Of a stretch of DNA of 64,000 nucleotides, positions 35,988 through 46,379 are shown piece by piece. Position numbers and translations under genes: made by a program. Source of the stretch: Pyrenula massariospora (taxonomy: Eukaryota > Ascomycota > Eurotiomycetes > Pyrenulales > Pyrenulaceae). Position 1 is the stretch's first letter, and each line of letters begins with the position of its first letter. The stretch spans positions 682,001 through 746,000 of the forward strand of contig JAGFMI010000012.1 in NCBI GenBank assembly GCA_021030905.1. Direction: 5' to 3'. Under the pieces are notes generated by a model that was not told the DNA's origin, ran no database searches, and saw only the letters and a program-made list of their open reading frames with translations.

Positions 35988-38900
35988 TCAATTCCAAGCC
36001 CCCGGAAATCCGCCAGGCATATGCCCAGTCGTAGAGCTCCCGCCCGAACCAGCGGATCCAGGTCGGCCGCCCCTGCTGCCACGGGTGCCTCTCCTTGCAC
36101 CGGCATCGCCGCCGCCTCTCGTCTCCTCCAAGCTCCTCCTACTGGCGCCAAAATCGCTCATCGCGAACAGCAATGGCTCGTCCTCCATATCGAACCGACT
36201 CTCTGGCTTACTGTCCCTTCCGTAGCTGTACCGTGCGGTTGCCCCAACACGACGTTCGATCGAGCCGCTATGGCTATATTCAGGGTTCGCGGCGACAAGG
36301 CTCGAAGAGGATCCGTGGGCCGATCCATAGCCACGTCCAGCCTGACCGCCGCGACTGTATCGCGAGCGGTAGGCGATGTTGGTGGAAGAGCCGCCTGATG
36401 CGGAACCAGATGTTGCACCGTCGCCAGCGGCCGTCGAGAGGGGTGGGTAGCGCCGGAATTCGAGGCTAGAGCGCCGTTCCGAGACGGGAGGTGGGTGATT
36501 TGAAGAAGTAACGGCCCTTTCCGCACGTTCATTGTTGCCATCGGTAGCGTTTTCATGCTCCTCTTGCTGACCAAGTAAGGCGCTTAGTGTCAGAGGTTGA
36601 GTTCGATCTTCAGCCCCCATGCTTGCACTCCGCATGCCATACAGATCTCCCATTTCGTCTTCGACAGCGGCACGACGTTGAGCAACGGAGCTGGATCGTC
36701 TGTAAGCTGGCACAAACGGTCGAGGAGATGTTGGGATAGGGATCGCATTTGGGTTGACCTGGGCCTCCGGAGCTTGAACAGTAGTCTGTTCGCTAGCCGT
36801 TTCGTCCGACGGGGAAGCAGGTACGCCATGAGAGAGGCGATGTTGACGAGAACTAGATTGACGCGGTTCGTATTCAACAATGCTGTTGGCACTTAGCCGA
36901 GATGGAATAGCAGGAGTATGTGGTGTATGGGGAGAAACAGGTTTTCCCGGAGATGAGGAAGTTGAAACGGACGTTGCCGCAACCATGGGCGGAACACTAG
37001 AAAGCTGACGACTCGAAGAACTAGAAGATCGATGGAGATGTAAAGATGAAGACAAGGAATCAGAAAGAGCATTGGTTGAGTCACGAAGTTGGCTCAAACG
37101 ATTGAGCTGAGCAGTTGTCCTCCTGTTCGAGGCCTCAACTGCGGTAGCATTAGAAGGAGTTAGTAAATCACGTTGGGACTCGAGCATTTTTAGAAAGTCA
37201 GAAATATTTTCGTCGTCTCCCTGGGCGGAACCTGAGCTTGCAGTAGGCTTATCGGTCCCTTGACCAGAGCCACGCTGCGCTGAGGAGGTTGCACTTGCTT
37301 TTCCGGAGCTGTTCTGATCCTCATCCGTCCTATTCCCGCCCGAAGACCACCTCCCTCGACGATGGCTGAAACTACTAGAGTAACGCGAGACAGGAGCAGG
37401 CTTGGGTGAACTTGATGCGGACCCGGCGACTGCTTCTGCTGTTTTCGAGGCGGGCTTGCTAGCTGGCGCGGCGGGCGATGGCATACCCCTAGCTTCTTTG
37501 AGCGCGCTCAATGCGGAGATCCCCACCTGTGAAGGGCGTGGCGATGTTCCTGTGGGAGGCAGGGGAGCTGGAGAAGATGACAAAGACCCGGCTTTGAATG
37601 CTTGAAAGGTAACAGAAGGACGACGACCTGTTCCGCCTTGTTCAGTTTGGCGTATTGATGGGCGCGAAGACTGATTTGAACGAGGCCGCTGCATAGCGGG
37701 AGGTGGAGACGGATTGGGAGATTCTGAGCCGAGTTCCTGGGCAGCCCGTAGTGCAGATATTGGACTAGACCCGGGTCCAAGCTGATGAAACGTCGACAGG
37801 CTTCCATAAGCTTGGCTTCTATCTGGATGATCATAAAGACCAGGATTCTTGACTGGCAACGATCCTGCCTCTAGCCCAGCGCGCTGTCGTGCTTGCTGCA
37901 TGGAGTCATTTCGAGGAAGTGAAGGCTTGAACAATTCAGTGTCACTGCCGAGGAGCTGCGAGCTCAGCAAAGCTTCGGCATCATCGACTCGAAACTCACA
38001 GCTGTTTCTGTACGTCACCTTTACCGAGAACGGACCAGCGGGCGAATCAGTGGAACCAAAATTATAGTCATTGGCAACTTTCTCATCGCTTTCAAACAGC
38101 GGCGTAGTGAGAGAGTCCGTCCGCGAAGAAGTCGGCTGGCGGTTACCCTCCAGTATTCGATACCTTAGCTTGAGTTGGCTATTTGCACGAAGGGCTGAGA
38201 GTCGCTTTGTCAGCTTCCATGCGGGTAGAAACTTTGTGAATGTGAACAAGGACCGGAAGAGGACGATGCTTTTCTTATACACGCCAGGCAGTATGCCATT
38301 AAGGTCAGACGCAGATGGAAGTGTTGATGAACCAGCTCCTAATGAAACCGTCCATCGCTCTAGGATAATTTCATTTGTAGCATTGCTACCATCGCGACGT
38401 TTTTTGCCATCCGCGACCAGCATTTCCAGGACATCCCATCTTTTGTTCTGTTCATCAAGAATGACCAAAGTTTGGTTTTTACCCAGGTCCGATGTGTCGA
38501 GGTATACCTCGATGATAAGCGGAGGAGGCCGCTGATCGACAGCATCGCAGTTTTTCCAGAGCTTGATGTCGTCTCGATACTCTTCAGTCTCATCGAGCGT
38601 AACATTGAACTATTACAGGATCAGCAAATATCAATGAATACCAGATACCAATCACAGACCCATTTGTTCACTCTTTTGGCGCTAGAACCTTTAGAGTACG
38701 CTGGTGTAAGCTCTGCTCGTGAATGCAATATGATTAATGCAGCCTTGGTATGGAAGTTCTAAAGCGTAGCTATTAGCAAACATCAAATACTGATTATTCT
38801 GTGACGAACCTGTACAACTTGGTTCAATCTTGAGACATCACTACCTGAGGGTGCTGATGTCTGATCTGCAGGAGGCTCGAGAGCGTCATGAATACCCAAA

Positions 38901-39025
38901 CCTTGAAGCTGGCGTGTTCCGAGTTCATTGTCTCGATCTCTGGAGTTGTTGGTTCTGGTCGGATTTGTCCGCTCTGAGTTTGCTGGTGAGGCCGACGGGG
39001 GCGGCGGCCGCGGGTGTTGATGCAT
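35988..39025 (-). CDS. ATG13: Autophagy protein Atg13
   Basis: Atg13 is the TORC1-phosphorylated regulatory subunit of the Atg1 kinase complex, needed to start autophagosome formation. Three exons: 39025-38810, 38758-38660 and 38609-35988 (introns 51 and 50 bp; the second donor is GTCTGT). The joins give [21 protein letters not shown] and [20 protein letters not shown], typical of the N-terminal HORMA domain (about residues 55-330). The rest is a long disordered Ser/Pro/Gln-rich region. It includes [16 protein letters not shown], which matches the Atg17/Atg1-binding part of fungal Atg13, and the C-terminal [12 protein letters not shown] box, a hallmark of the fungal family. Length is 978 residues. 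Divergent from the IBtk-like gene. Confidence 0.93.
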
Positions 39026-41076
39026 TCTACTTGCCCCCTAGCTTTATATAGGAGAGATAAAAGATGTGGAAGAAATGTAGGATAGGTTCGGGACGGTGAT
39101 GTGGTGTTGTCACGAGGGAGTGGGAGTCGTTCGATGGAGACGGCGGTGGTGGAGACCCATGCTCACAATCTTCGAAATGGCAGACGCAGGATGCTTTGTG
39201 GAGCGGATGAGGTCAAAAAGGGACAGGCACAAGGCACCAACCTGCAGCGGTGCGTGCAATTCAAGGTGAGGAGATGAGGCTCATGGTGCGAATTGTAGGT
39301 TGGCCTCGTGGTGTGGCTTGCAGCAGGTGACTCTTGTGGAGCGGTGATGAGGGCGAACGCTGCGGGTCCAGCTAATTGAGCTGTGAGGACCTGGCAGGGA
39401 ACGGCGGGAGTTGAGATAAGTTAGTAAGATGAGGTGGTACGATCCCCATGAGAAGGAAGCCCAGTCGTGGCAGAGGGAGGAAGACGGGGGATGGAGCGTC
39501 GTCCTACCAAGCTTGGAGATAACCACCAACAACCACTTACTACGCACTACACGCAAGTCGAGAGCTTTTGGCGAGAGTCATCAATGACACGGACCACCTG
39601 CGGCCGCTGTCAGGTTGGGGCAAAGCGTCGATCAAATGCCCGAATCGCTGCTCTCTCCGCATTTTCTTCGTCCTACACAACACAATACCTGCCCCATCCG
39701 CTCCCCGTGTCTCTCCCTCGACAGCCTCTTTGTTTCCAGATTTGCACAACGCCCTGAGCATGCGGCCGCGGAGGGGTCGAACCATTCATGTTTGATTTCA
39801 CCGCGGCTTGTCCCCACGGTCCCTGGACAAACATGACGATCTGTCTGCCTGGCATGCACGCCCGGGCACGATGTATGTCCGGTACATACAGACAGATCAT
39901 CGTGTTTGCCTGGCCTACCACATCCAATCGGGCTGCTTACAAGGACTATAAACTAGTTTAACACAATCAACGATGCTGCCTGGATTGATCGTCCACTCCC
40001 CGCTGTTTGTACCGGCCTCTGCGACCTCAAAATCACCCGGCGCCGTTACGACTTGGCATCAAGCGATCACGGAATGCAGCAGTTCCTGACGCCTACGAAC
40101 CCTCTCTTTGGCTAGATGTTAGTCAGGCTACTGATACGGCTGCCTCCTTCTTGTCTGTTGACAGACTGTTATGGAACGCGATAAGCTGCGATGACCGCAC
40201 TATCTGATATCACTGATTGTCCTTATTCACGAATTGGGCAAATCCCTCCACGATAACGAAAACGAGGGCGTCCGTGCATCCGTGTGCTGGGGGCAGAATA
40301 AACGGTTCCGTAGATGGAGGTCTCAAGGTTGACAAACTGCATGAGGCTGAATAATGACTTCCTGGAGGTCACGTAGAAATTATGCCAGCGTCCATCTACT
40401 AGCGTTTGCGAAGGGCTAGCATTGGCTATCGAGCACTCAACTATGGCAGGCATCGTACACCGCCTGGATGTTGCGGCGGTCGCTTAATAGGTCAGTTCAA
40501 ATGGCATGACCCAGCTTGAAAATGTGAACAAAATAGTTTTTGTTTCCAAGTCGCAGTTCTATCGAATGTTTTACTGAAGAGTCGCTTCACGTGTAATTTT
40601 GGACCTCGTCGTGCATCTCTTCAATGGAGGCAATTTATGTCGAAGGCATGGGAAGACCCCGCCTTCTGATTGGCTCCTTCCTCACACGTTGGACCTCGCA
40701 CAATGACATGCACGATAATTGTCAACACATTGAACATCCCTTGACTCTCCCACATCTACCCTCCTCGTCTAGATATTCGTCCCGCTCGTTGCCATCGTAG
40801 CAAGTCAAAGCCGTCTACCTCTGCCTTCTATCTGGAGAGGCCCTCGATCGAGAGTGACTCTCCGACCCGCAGCCCGCGTACGCAAACACTGCCACCCCCA
40901 GACCAATTTCCTTATTACATACCGAGTGATACAAGAGCGCTTGGACTTAAAGCCTTGTATCCTTTTGGATTGTGAGATCCCGACTTCCCCGTGTGCGCCT
41001 TTAAATACGCCGTGATCCACCGAGATTACAGCGAGGTGCCTTTTGGGGAGACCGGTCTCACCACCCTCTGTAGCAC
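39026..41076. promoter_or_regulatory. Long divergent intergenic region, Atg13 / IBtk-like
   Basis: About 2.05 kb with no recognised gene. Overlapping frames of 60-96 codons near 39467-39930 occur on both strands in several frames at once, as expected from GC-rich non-coding DNA. It holds the inverted repeat at 39828-39908. Confidence 0.4.
39828..39908. repeat. Inverted repeat with 20-bp arms
   Basis: The left arm caaacatgacgatctgtctg (39828-39847) and the right arm (39889-39908) are reverse complements at 18 of 20 positions. The 41-bp loop contains a second small palindrome, gcccgggc. It sits in the Atg13/IBtk-like divergent promoter region. Its total size (81 bp) matches that of the other inverted repeat at 5114-5194, but the sequences differ. 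Confidence 0.65.
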
Positions 41077-44000
41077 ATGAGTGCAGAACTCTGGAGATAC
41101 TATCTTGAAGAGGACCTTGAAAGATTCCGCCGGAAGCTGGCCAGTGCCGGTATTGGCATTAGAGATGAGCGGACTCCTGAGAGCATCCGACCTAGAGATA
41201 TTACCCCCAAGATAGGAAGCCCTATAAACCTCGCTACATCCCCTCAATCGTTTCGCAGAAGCTCAGATTCGCGGTCTAAAACTTTCGGCACTTATGGAAA
41301 AGGCCAGAGCGCCGGTGAGCAAGGGCTGACCCGTGCTGATGTCAATTCAAGAGACAGCTTTGGACGTACAATCCTGCATTATGCTGCAACTTCACACTCC
41401 GATAACGCCCTCGGCTTCGTCAAAGCGCTCCTCAGCATCCCCTTCGTTGACCTATACATTCAAGATCTAGAAAGCGGATGGACTCCCCTGCATAGAGCAC
41501 TGTATTTTGGAAATATCGCTGCAGCCCAGGCGCTGATGCTTCGAGATATCCGAGATGCGACAGATTACACGACGAGTGGCGTTCATCACCACCATCACGC
41601 TGGTGGCCTGATCAAGATCAAGGATCACGAAGGGAACAGTCCGTTCGAAGTATTTGGTCAAACGATATCGGTTCGAGATCTACGCCAAGACGCTCTTAGT
41701 CTTCCTGGCGCTGAAGGTGACAGCACTCAGTCCGACGAGAGTGTCATAGGCGGTGACGATGTCACTGAGGATGGAAGACAGAGACGTACGATACAGCCAC
41801 GAGTAGATCTGAAAGGTGATGAGCTGTTTACGTTTGGTAGTAACAAAAATCTGTCACTCGGCCTTGGAGATGAAGATGATCGGCAGTATCCCGAGAGGCC
41901 TCTATTAGAGCGGCCAGTGCATCTTCTTCGTCGCTTCCGTGAGGAACAACTGCTTAAAAGAACTCAAGCAATAGGGTCCCAAGATCTATCCTCAAGTCAA
42001 CAGGATCTTAGATCTATTACTGAGCTCCCTGCACTCGTTGCAAGTCGACCCCTAATTTTTCAAGATGTCGTTATGTCAAAGCTGCACACCGCTGTGCTCA
42101 CAAGCGACCCTGTCGCAAATTTGTACGTGTGCGGCTTTGGGCCTGGTGGTCGCTTGGGAACAGGGGATGAGACAACGAGGTTTCGCTTCGTTTGCATCGA
42201 GACTGGAGGTCTTCTAGGGAGGCGTGTCGTCTCAATAGCCTTAGGTCAAGATCACTCTATTGCAGTCTCAGAATCAGGCGAGGTCTTCACCTGGGGTAGC
42301 AACAAATTTGGCCAGCTGGGTTACACATTGCCCAAACCGGGCCCAGGCCGGGAGACATCTGTGCAATCCTCTCCCCGCCAATTGTTCGGTCCTATCAAAA
42401 AGGAAATCATTGTCGGCGGAGCAGCTTCCTCTATACACTCGGCGATCTTTACTACATCAGCTTTGTATACATTTGGTAAAAATGAGGGACAGCTTGGCCT
42501 CATGGACGCTGATGCTAGGTCTCTCGACTGTCAGGTGATACCTCGTCGGGTGGGCGTATCTATCCTTCAATCTCCAATAAGGGCAATCTCAGCTATTGAT
42601 CGCGCAACGGTCATATTACTTGAAAGTCACGACGTAATTATACTGACGCATTATGGCTGGACTAAGCTCGTCTTCCAGCTCGAAGGCTTTACAAACTATT
42701 TCCTGCAGGGAAGTTTCACAACTCGCTACGATCCAGCCGGAAACTACATCTCAAAGATCACAAGTGGAGGGGACACTATATGCGCTTTGTCAAGCTTCGG
42801 GGAAATCTTCACAGTTCTAGTGGGTCAAGCCGCTGAAGCTGGGCATGGTGGAGCTTCCACCACGAATCCCTCAAAGGCTCGAAATGCCCTTCCTCAACCG
42901 ATGAAAGTGTGGTCCATAAAAAAGGCTCACATGGCTGCAAAGGATGTTGCCGTCGGCCACAATGGATCAGTCATTCTGTGCACTGACTCTGGGTCAGTAT
43001 GGAGGAAAGAGAAACGGGCTAAGGTCAAAGGCCCAATTCTTAAGGGAGAGTCGGTATCTCGCCAGAAAGATTACAAATATGTCCGCATTCCTACACTTAC
43101 AAGAGCTAATGCGGTCAGAAGCACCGCGTTTGGGGCTTTTGCGGCAGTCCGAAAAGACACAGAGGTGATGCGAGAACAAATCTTTGTCGATCCGCCCAGC
43201 ATATGGAATGACTACTTCCCGCTACTCTCCTTCAAGGATTACTCCGGCCAGACTGAAGATTCTGAGACTGAAAATCCACGACCCAGATTTTGGACTTCTA
43301 CCATCCGAAATGTTGGCCCGGCAGACATCAAGGCAGCCGTCCTGACTTCAGAAGATCCAGAAAGTGACCTCATTTACTTGTTCGAGCAGTTTGAACCCTT
43401 GAGCGACTCGAACTACGACGTATGGGTTACTTCAAATGTCACCGATGCTCGTGTCCCGGTACACTCATGTGTTTTAGCGGCAAGGAGCACTGTTTTAAGG
43501 GCAGCTTTGAGAGATTTTAACGACTCATATTACTACGCCATTCCTGACATCCTGTCCATAGAATATGGTAAAGACGGTCAGGTGCAGATTTCGTTTCCAG
43601 GTGCAGACTTTTTAACCCTTCTCAATATTGTTTTCTGGGCTTACACAGACAATGTTATCGACGTCTGGCATCGAACACGAGTGAGACCTCGACCGGCTGC
43701 ACGTTATCGCCAAATACGTTCCGAGGTCATGAGGATCGCCTCTCGCTTAGAAATGAAGTCTTTGGAGCATGCTGCCAGAGTCATGACAGAGCCAAGGCGA
43801 TCTCTACAGAACGACATGGAGCAAGCGTATTGGGACGAAGATTTCTATCAGAGTGCAGATATTGAAGTACAGCTTGCTGAGGATACGCAAGTTCGAGCAC
43901 ATAGTGCGCTCGTGTGTCCCAGGTGCCCATTCTTCGACGGGCTGTTCCACGGACGTTCTGGTGGGAAATGGCTCGCTTCTCGCCGAGAAGTAGCTGGCGA

Positions 44001-45942
44001 AGATCTGAATGACATCCAGGTTGACATGAAGCACGTCGACGAACACGTTTTCAATCTAGTTCTACGGCATATCTATGCCGATACTGGCGAAGAGCTTTTT
44101 GAGGACATTGTTACAGAGGACGTTGATGAATTCACCGATTTGGTCATAGATGTAATGTCTGTCGCCAATGAGCTAATGATAGATCGTTTGGCACAGATCT
44201 GTCAGAAGCTCCTTGGACGATACGTTACGACAAGGAATGTCTGTCATTTCCTCAATGCAGTCGCGCCTTGTTCTGTCAACGAATTTAAGCAGGTTGCATT
44301 GGAATATATTTGCTTGAATTTGGAGGCGATGCTGGAGAATAGGCTTCTGGAGGATTTGGACGAAGACATACTGATCGAGCTAGATGTCGCAGTGCGGATA
44401 AATCAAGCTACGACCATAAAGTTTCCTCGCAGCGCGGAGAACGAGCTGTTCGAAAGGCATCCTGAACTAATTGAGGAGCTTGAACGTGAAAAACAAAAGC
44501 GCATTGATTCAATGAGACTACGCTCGCGACTCCACGAAGATGAGGAACGATCGGTCAGACTCGAAAAGCAAAGGGTTGCCAGTTTCGAAAAGCTATCGCC
44601 GTCCCCAAGCCAGACCAAGCCTCGAACGAGCCCAAGAGTGTCCAAATCTCCCAGCCGTAGTCCCGGGCTTGCTCCTTTCGATGAGAGTGCTGAAGCACCT
44701 TTCGAAATGGATGAAGACCGATCTCTCAACTCGAAATCTCGCGGCCTGGGTCTCAACGTTAATTCACCAGAATTAACAGACAAGGACGCAAACATCCCGA
44801 GTCTAGCTGCTTCTCCTACTGCAGCCGCCAGCGTAGACACAATGGTGTCTGATCTCAGCTCGTATAATTCGCCATCTTGCCAGGCTTCTAACGATCAGCC
44901 AGTAAACGTGCATCCAAAGCCGGCGACAACGACTTCTGGTTTTGAGGTGCCTACAAGATCTTGGGTGAGAGGATCGACCTCTACATCTCACGCCAATCTC
45001 AAAGAGATCATGGCTCAAGCTTCCGAGAATAGACAGTCCAATCTATCTCTTGCAATGAGTGCTCAAGATGCTGTTAAGGGATCCAGCTTCGGCACAAAAG
45101 TGTCACAAAAAGAACGCAAACGCCAACAAGCCCAGACATACGATCAGGCAGCCCCACCAGATCTCACGCCAAGGTCAATCTCAAGCGGTGAAGTAGAAAA
45201 AGCACCTGCCAAGTCTCCCTGGCAGACTCCCTCGCGACCCAACACTCAGCCCATACAGGACGCAGAAGCTTCATCTTCCTCCTTATCGAGGCCAATGACT
45301 CTACGGCAAACTGTCTCGGGCGCTCCTCAACCAAAATTAACCCCTCCGCTCTCCACTTCCAAGGCATCTACCCAACCTCCCTCCGGGAATCGCTCGACCC
45401 AACCACCATCACTCACTCCCTCCTCAAAACCCACACCGCCAGTCCCAACGATCCAATCCATCCGCCATATCCCTCTCCCTTCCTCCTCCCCTTCGGCCGG
45501 CGCCTCCACCTCGCTCGCTTACATCCTAGAACAACAGCAAAACGAAAAGTCCGCTATCCGGGAAGCTGCGACGAGCAAGCGCTCGCTGCAAGATATCCAG
45601 GTGGAGCAGGAATTTCAGGAGTGGTGGGATAAGGAGGAGGCGAGGGTGCGGGGGGAGGCGGAGGCTGCGAGTGTGGAAGCGGTGAGGGGCAAGGGGAGGG
45701 GGAAAGGGAGGAGAGGGGGGAAGGGGAAGGAGAGACGGCCTGGCGGTGTGAGTCAGGGGACTAGGTCTGAAGCCGAGGGTCATGATGCGGACAGGGCGGC
45801 GAGAGAGGAGCGTGGTGGGCAGAGACAGGGTTTGGAGTCGAGGGAGGTGCAGACGGCGGCGAGGGGGAGGGGCAGGGGACAACAACGGAGTGGGAGCGGG
45901 AGGAGAGGCGGTGGGTCTGGGAGGGGAAGGGGAAAAGGATGA
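41077..45942 (+). CDS. IBtk-like protein: ankyrin repeats, RCC1 repeats, two BTB domains
   Basis: A single exon of 1,621 residues. Order: ankyrin repeats at about 90-165 (SFGRTILHYAATSHSDN, GWTPLHRALYFGNIAAAQAL); RCC1-type repeats at about 245-660 (DELFTFGSNKNLSLGLGDED, VFTWGSNKFGQLGY, LYTFGKNEGQLGL); a first BTB domain from about 775 (DVWVTSNVTDARVPVHSCVL); and a second from about 925 (DIEVQLAEDTQVRAHSALVC). A Ser/Pro-rich tail follows, ending in a Gly/Arg/Lys-rich stretch. This is the layout of IBtk (inhibitor of Bruton tyrosine kinase) and its yeast counterparts. In animals IBtk is a Cul3 ubiquitin-ligase substrate adaptor, and the same role is likely here. The ATG at 41077 begins MSAELWRYYLEEDLERFRRK, a plausible family start. 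The last 350 bp of coding sequence are extremely G-rich. Confidence 0.88.
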   Translation: MSAELWRYYLEEDLERFRRKLASAGIGIRDERTPESIRPRDITPKIGSPINLATSPQSFRRSSDSRSKTFGTYGKGQSAGEQGLTRADVNSRDSFGRTILHYAATSHSDNALGFVKALLSIPFVDLYIQDLESGWTPLHRALYFGNIAAAQALMLRDIRDATDYTTSGVHHHHHAGGLIKIKDHEGNSPFEVFGQTISVRDLRQDALSLPGAEGDSTQSDESVIGGDDVTEDGRQRRTIQPRVDLKGDELFTFGSNKNLSLGLGDEDDRQYPERPLLERPVHLLRRFREEQLLKRTQAIGSQDLSSSQQDLRSITELPALVASRPLIFQDVVMSKLHTAVLTSDPVANLYVCGFGPGGRLGTGDETTRFRFVCIETGGLLGRRVVSIALGQDHSIAVSESGEVFTWGSNKFGQLGYTLPKPGPGRETSVQSSPRQLFGPIKKEIIVGGAASSIHSAIFTTSALYTFGKNEGQLGLMDADARSLDCQVIPRRVGVSILQSPIRAISAIDRATVILLESHDVIILTHYGWTKLVFQLEGFTNYFLQGSFTTRYDPAGNYISKITSGGDTICALSSFGEIFTVLVGQAAEAGHGGASTTNPSKARNALPQPMKVWSIKKAHMAAKDVAVGHNGSVILCTDSGSVWRKEKRAKVKGPILKGESVSRQKDYKYVRIPTLTRANAVRSTAFGAFAAVRKDTEVMREQIFVDPPSIWNDYFPLLSFKDYSGQTEDSETENPRPRFWTSTIRNVGPADIKAAVLTSEDPESDLIYLFEQFEPLSDSNYDVWVTSNVTDARVPVHSCVLAARSTVLRAALRDFNDSYYYAIPDILSIEYGKDGQVQISFPGADFLTLLNIVFWAYTDNVIDVWHRTRVRPRPAARYRQIRSEVMRIASRLEMKSLEHAARVMTEPRRSLQNDMEQAYWDEDFYQSADIEVQLAEDTQVRAHSALVCPRCPFFDGLFHGRSGGKWLASRREVAGEDLNDIQVDMKHVDEHVFNLVLRHIYADTGEELFEDIVTEDVDEFTDLVIDVMSVANELMIDRLAQICQKLLGRYVTTRNVCHFLNAVAPCSVNEFKQVALEYICLNLEAMLENRLLEDLDEDILIELDVAVRINQATTIKFPRSAENELFERHPELIEELEREKQKRIDSMRLRSRLHEDEERSVRLEKQRVASFEKLSPSPSQTKPRTSPRVSKSPSRSPGLAPFDESAEAPFEMDEDRSLNSKSRGLGLNVNSPELTDKDANIPSLAASPTAAASVDTMVSDLSSYNSPSCQASNDQPVNVHPKPATTTSGFEVPTRSWVRGSTSTSHANLKEIMAQASENRQSNLSLAMSAQDAVKGSSFGTKVSQKERKRQQAQTYDQAAPPDLTPRSISSGEVEKAPAKSPWQTPSRPNTQPIQDAEASSSSLSRPMTLRQTVSGAPQPKLTPPLSTSKASTQPPSGNRSTQPPSLTPSSKPTPPVPTIQSIRHIPLPSSSPSAGASTSLAYILEQQQNEKSAIREAATSKRSLQDIQVEQEFQEWWDKEEARVRGEAEAASVEAVRGKGRGKGRRGGKGKERRPGGVSQGTRSEAEGHDADRAAREERGGQRQGLESREVQTAARGRGRGQQRSGSGRRGGGSGRGRGKG

Positions 45943-46379
45943 TGGTGAGTAATAATGTGATGGGTTTCCCTCTTGGCTTTACAAGGTTTGCAAAACGGGA
46001 CGGGATAACAGGACCGTTATGAGTGGGCTTTTGATATATTAACCAATTAGTGGCTTCACCTTTCTTGTTCATGATTGACTTGACTACTCAATTCTGCACT
46101 ATTAATTGACGAGAGAGTCTGGATTCTGGACGCTTGGGGTTGCGCTTGCGCTCTACTGTGTGTGACTCCGACACCCTTCTAGTCCCCCTCCCTATAATTC
46201 CATTTTCGTATCTAGCTACCTAGGTAGCTAGGGATCAGGTAGGCTATTGTGCGCCCGACGCGACGGGCGTGACTCACGGAACGGATAGGGTAGAATAGGG
46301 CGGATGGGATACGAGGTCGGTCACTCCCCCCCCCCGGTCCAACATCAACATCTCCACACACGAGTAGTTCGCCTACAGT
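45943..46379. other. 3' flank of the IBtk-like gene
   Basis: No gene is seen. A small tandem motif ctacctaggtagctag (about 46216-46231) is palindromic, and there is a C-run at 46326-46336. Confidence 0.35.
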
